A stretch of 31,679 nucleotides of DNA from an uncultured Collinsella sp. GTDB lineage: Bacteria > Actinomycetota > Coriobacteriia > Coriobacteriales > Coriobacteriaceae. Location: assembly GCA_958421655.1 (NCBI GenBank), contig CATZMG010000018.1, positions 1-31,679 of the forward strand. Reading direction: 5' to 3'. Made by a program: the position numbers and the translations under genes. Positions 30,244-31,679 of the stretch are shown here, one piece after another (the stretch's first letter is position 1; each line of letters starts with the position of its first letter). The notes under the pieces were generated by a model that saw only the letters and a program-made list of their open reading frames with translations, searched no databases and was not told the DNA's origin.

Positions 30244-31475
30244 CACGCCCCTCCGAGCGAGTCGAGCAGCGCGAGGTTTGCGCGGGCGGCCTCGGCGATG
30301 CCCGCGTCGGCCAGGCCCCGCTTCCCCTCGAGGGCCTGCTCGTAGTGTTCGGGGTCGTAGTTGATGGGCCTCGACGGCCCGGACGCGGCGTCGTGGGCGG
30401 CGACCTCCTCGCCGCCCATCCTCACCACGACCTGGCCGCCGGGCATCGCTATGACGCTCACGCGCCGGCCGATGCAGCGCCTGGGCACGGACCACTCCCT
30501 GCCGGCGGCCCTGACGAGCATGGTCGGCGGGACGGTCTGGACGCTCACGTCGCCCACCATAGACTCGAGGAGCCGGAGGTTCCCGATGGGCCGCAGGCTC
30601 TCCTTCTCCCGCATGAACAGCGCGTCGGGCGGCAGGCCGGTGGTGCGGTTCGGCTCCGAGTTGGCTTGGGCCTCGACCCGGGCCACCGCCTCGGCGAGGC
30701 CGCCCCACCCGGTGAACTCGCCGCCGTAGGCGAGCAGGCGGTTCAGGAAGCGGTTGGCCGACTCGTCCTTGCCCTTGGTCTGCGGCGAGCGCGGCGCGCA
30801 GAGCCTGAGCTCGAAGCCGGCCTCCCGCGCGAACCGCCACGCCCTCTCCTGCCTGGTCCTCCTGCGGCCAGAGACGGTCACCAGGCACGACATGTTGTCC
30901 GTGATGCACTCCTCCGGGACGCCGCCGAGGCGGGTGAAGGTGGCGAGCAGGCAGGACAGCAGGTCGTCGAGCGTGCGGCTCCTGACCGGTATGAAGCGGT
31001 GCTTCCGGGAGTAGCCGAGCGTCGCGGTGAACACGCTGAACTCGAAGACCTCGCCCTCCGAGTCGACGAGCCTCATGCCCTCCTTCCAGTCGAACTGCAG
31101 TTGCCTTCCCGGGGGCGTCTCGAACCGCGGGTGCGGCTCGCGGCCGCCCGCGCCCCCGAAGGGCACGTCGCGCGCCCGGCACCACGCGGTGAAGGCGCCG
31201 TACCCGGGCAGCCCCTCCCCGCGGCCCTCGCGCAGGAACGCGTAGACGGCCATCTTGGTCATCCCTGGCAGCTGGGCCTTCGCGCGGATCTCCTCCTCGA
31301 GCGGGTCGAAGGCGCTGCCCCTCGCGGACCTCCCGTCGGCGGCGGACTCGCCCTCCCGCCAGTACTTGGCGACCGTGTGCCGGTCCATGCCGTGCCTCCT
31401 CGCGATCTCGCTGAAGTTCGGCGTCGCGCCGGACCCCCTGTAGACGTTCAGCTCTCCCATTACGTTTCGCTCCAT
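30243..31475 (-). CDS. istA: IstA, IS21-family DDE transposase
   Basis: A 410-residue transposase. An N-terminal HTH (about 20-42, NFSEIARRHGMDRHTVAKYW) recognises the IS ends. The rve-type catalytic core has Asp129 (QFDWKEG), Asp193 (ITDNMS) and Glu238 (KGKDESANRF), the full DDE triad. A Mu-transposase-type C-terminal beta domain follows (about 310-360). GGGAGGAG lies 6 nt before the ATG. With istB it forms a two-gene operon and all key residues are intact. Confidence 0.95.
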   Translation of the reverse strand: MERNVMGELNVYRGSGATPNFSEIARRHGMDRHTVAKYWREGESAADGRSARGSAFDPLEEEIRAKAQLPGMTKMAVYAFLREGRGEGLPGYGAFTAWCRARDVPFGGAGGREPHPRFETPPGRQLQFDWKEGMRLVDSEGEVFEFSVFTATLGYSRKHRFIPVRSRTLDDLLSCLLATFTRLGGVPEECITDNMSCLVTVSGRRRTRQERAWRFAREAGFELRLCAPRSPQTKGKDESANRFLNRLLAYGGEFTGWGGLAEAVARVEAQANSEPNRTTGLPPDALFMREKESLRPIGNLRLLESMVGDVSVQTVPPTMLVRAAGREWSVPRRCIGRRVSVIAMPGGQVVVRMGGEEVAAHDAASGPSRPINYDPEHYEQALEGKRGLADAGIAEAARANLALLDSLGGA

Positions 31476-31518
31476 ATCCCGCTCCTCCCGGGTCGGATAC
31501 CCGATCGGAGCATAGTTC

Positions 31519-31624
31519 CGTTAGCGCAGTTGGTGAAAGTACGTTAGCGGGGTCGGCGAAAGCGCGTTAGCGCATTCGGCGAGATGCGTTTGCGAAAGTG
31601 GTCAATTTTAGATTAGCGCTAACA
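31519..31624. repeat. IS21 right end with subterminal transposase-binding repeats
   Basis: Tandem units starting CGTTAGCG lie at 31519-31541, 31542-31564 and 31565-31586, and a shorter CGTTTGCGAAAG unit at 31587. The consensus is about CGTTAGCGCAGTTGGTGAAA. They lie directly upstream of istA and could also affect its expression. Confidence 0.8.
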
Positions 31625-31679
31625 CCGGCCTGCTGGTACTGCCAGCCCATGTCCGAGTGCAGGATCGGCCTGGAGCCCT
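31625..31679 (-). pseudogene. IS3-family transposase (OrfB), central fragment running off the window
   Basis: The minus strand translates to SRPILHSDMGWQYQQAG, which contains the LHSDxGWQYQ motif with the second catalytic Asp of IS3-family transposases. The frame continues beyond the window and joins the C-terminal fragment at 29368 once the IS21 element and one target duplication are removed. Confidence 0.85.

Larger units (their letters stand above)
29369..31624 (-). mobile_element. Complete IS21-family insertion sequence, 2256 bp
   Basis: The ends are TGTTAGCG at 29369 and CGCTAACA at 31617-31624, with imperfect inverted repeats (TGTTAGCGTCAATCTA against TGTTAGCGCTAATCTA). The 5-bp target duplication CCGGC lies at 29364-29368 and 31625-31629. 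It encodes istA and istB with the usual TGATG overlap. GC content and codon bias are higher than in the host genes, a sign of transfer. All parts look intact, so it may be active. Confidence 0.95.
29070..31679 (-). mobile_element. IS3-family (IS150-like) element, interrupted and cut by the window end
   Basis: The inner-facing terminal sequence starts TGAACTGCACCCCAAAACTT at 29070, typical of IS3/IS150-group inverted repeats. The transposase gene reads on the minus strand and is split by the IS21-family element at 29369-31624. Joining the flanks across the 5-bp duplication restores an intact reading frame. The other IS end lies beyond the window. Confidence 0.85.

Noticed and set aside
30244..31185. 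Long N-terminal extension of istB in the same frame
   Set aside because: It lies opposite or within istA in another frame, is extremely Arg/Gly/Pro-rich, and the TGATG overlap gives a standard 257-residue IstB.
30345..31547. A 400-codon plus-strand open frame across istA
   Set aside because: It is the complement of the GC-rich istA gene and its product is Ala/Arg/Pro/Gly/His-rich with no family resemblance.

Overview
The window is about 60% GC bacterial DNA. It looks like a chromosome segment of a gut Coriobacteriia member, most like Collinsella (Actinomycetota). That assignment is inferred from the gene set (split transketolase, TalC-type transaldolase, LarE, YeiH and DedA proteins), codon use and family resemblance; no 16S rRNA or other direct marker is present. 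No tRNA, rRNA or CRISPR array was recognised.

Layout. 1-1113: a secreted or anchored NucA/EndA-like nuclease on the minus strand with its terminator. 1243-2253: a LacI-type regulator, divergent from a six-gene plus-strand sugar operon at 2669-8664. That operon holds a fructose-type PTS IIBC, a GatZ/KbaZ-family protein, a transaldolase, transketolase N and C subunits, and PTS IIA. It reads as a dedicated import route that feeds a ketose phosphate into the non-oxidative pentose phosphate reactions. The gaps between its genes carry strong RNA hairpins, and one can form a pseudoknot. 8665-9127: no gene, but a terminator, a dispersed repeat, a 67-bp palindrome and a dense array of TCTCTCTAAA sites. 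The array lies directly before an AlbA_2/GHKL-ATPase/winged-helix protein (9128-10828) and looks like its autoregulatory operator. 10947-16881: larE (minus), a HAD phosphatase, a second LacI regulator (minus), glmS, and a GntR/FCD regulator (minus). 17045-20223: a YeiH-type transporter, a regulator that looks like a decayed sigma-54 activator, and an unknown single-pass membrane protein. 20452-21558: a nitroreductase (minus) and a small unknown protein. 21726-25964: marR plus two ABC exporter half-transporters forming an asymmetric heterodimer, with MarR-like operators at the promoter. 26074-28991: cysE (minus), a DedA protein and ilvE, the last preceded by a possible leaderless upstream ORF. 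29070-31679: an IS3-family (IS150-like) element interrupted by a complete 2256-bp IS21-family element (istA, istB) with a 5-bp target duplication.

A 50-bp palindromic intergenic repeat occurs four times (8746, 10899, 13924, 16101). In two copies it supplies the stop codon of the minus-strand neighbour. The most distinctive signals are the TCTCTCTAAA array with its AlbA_2 protein, the PTS-GatZ-Tal-Tkt operon with its pseudoknot-capable spacer, and this repeat family.
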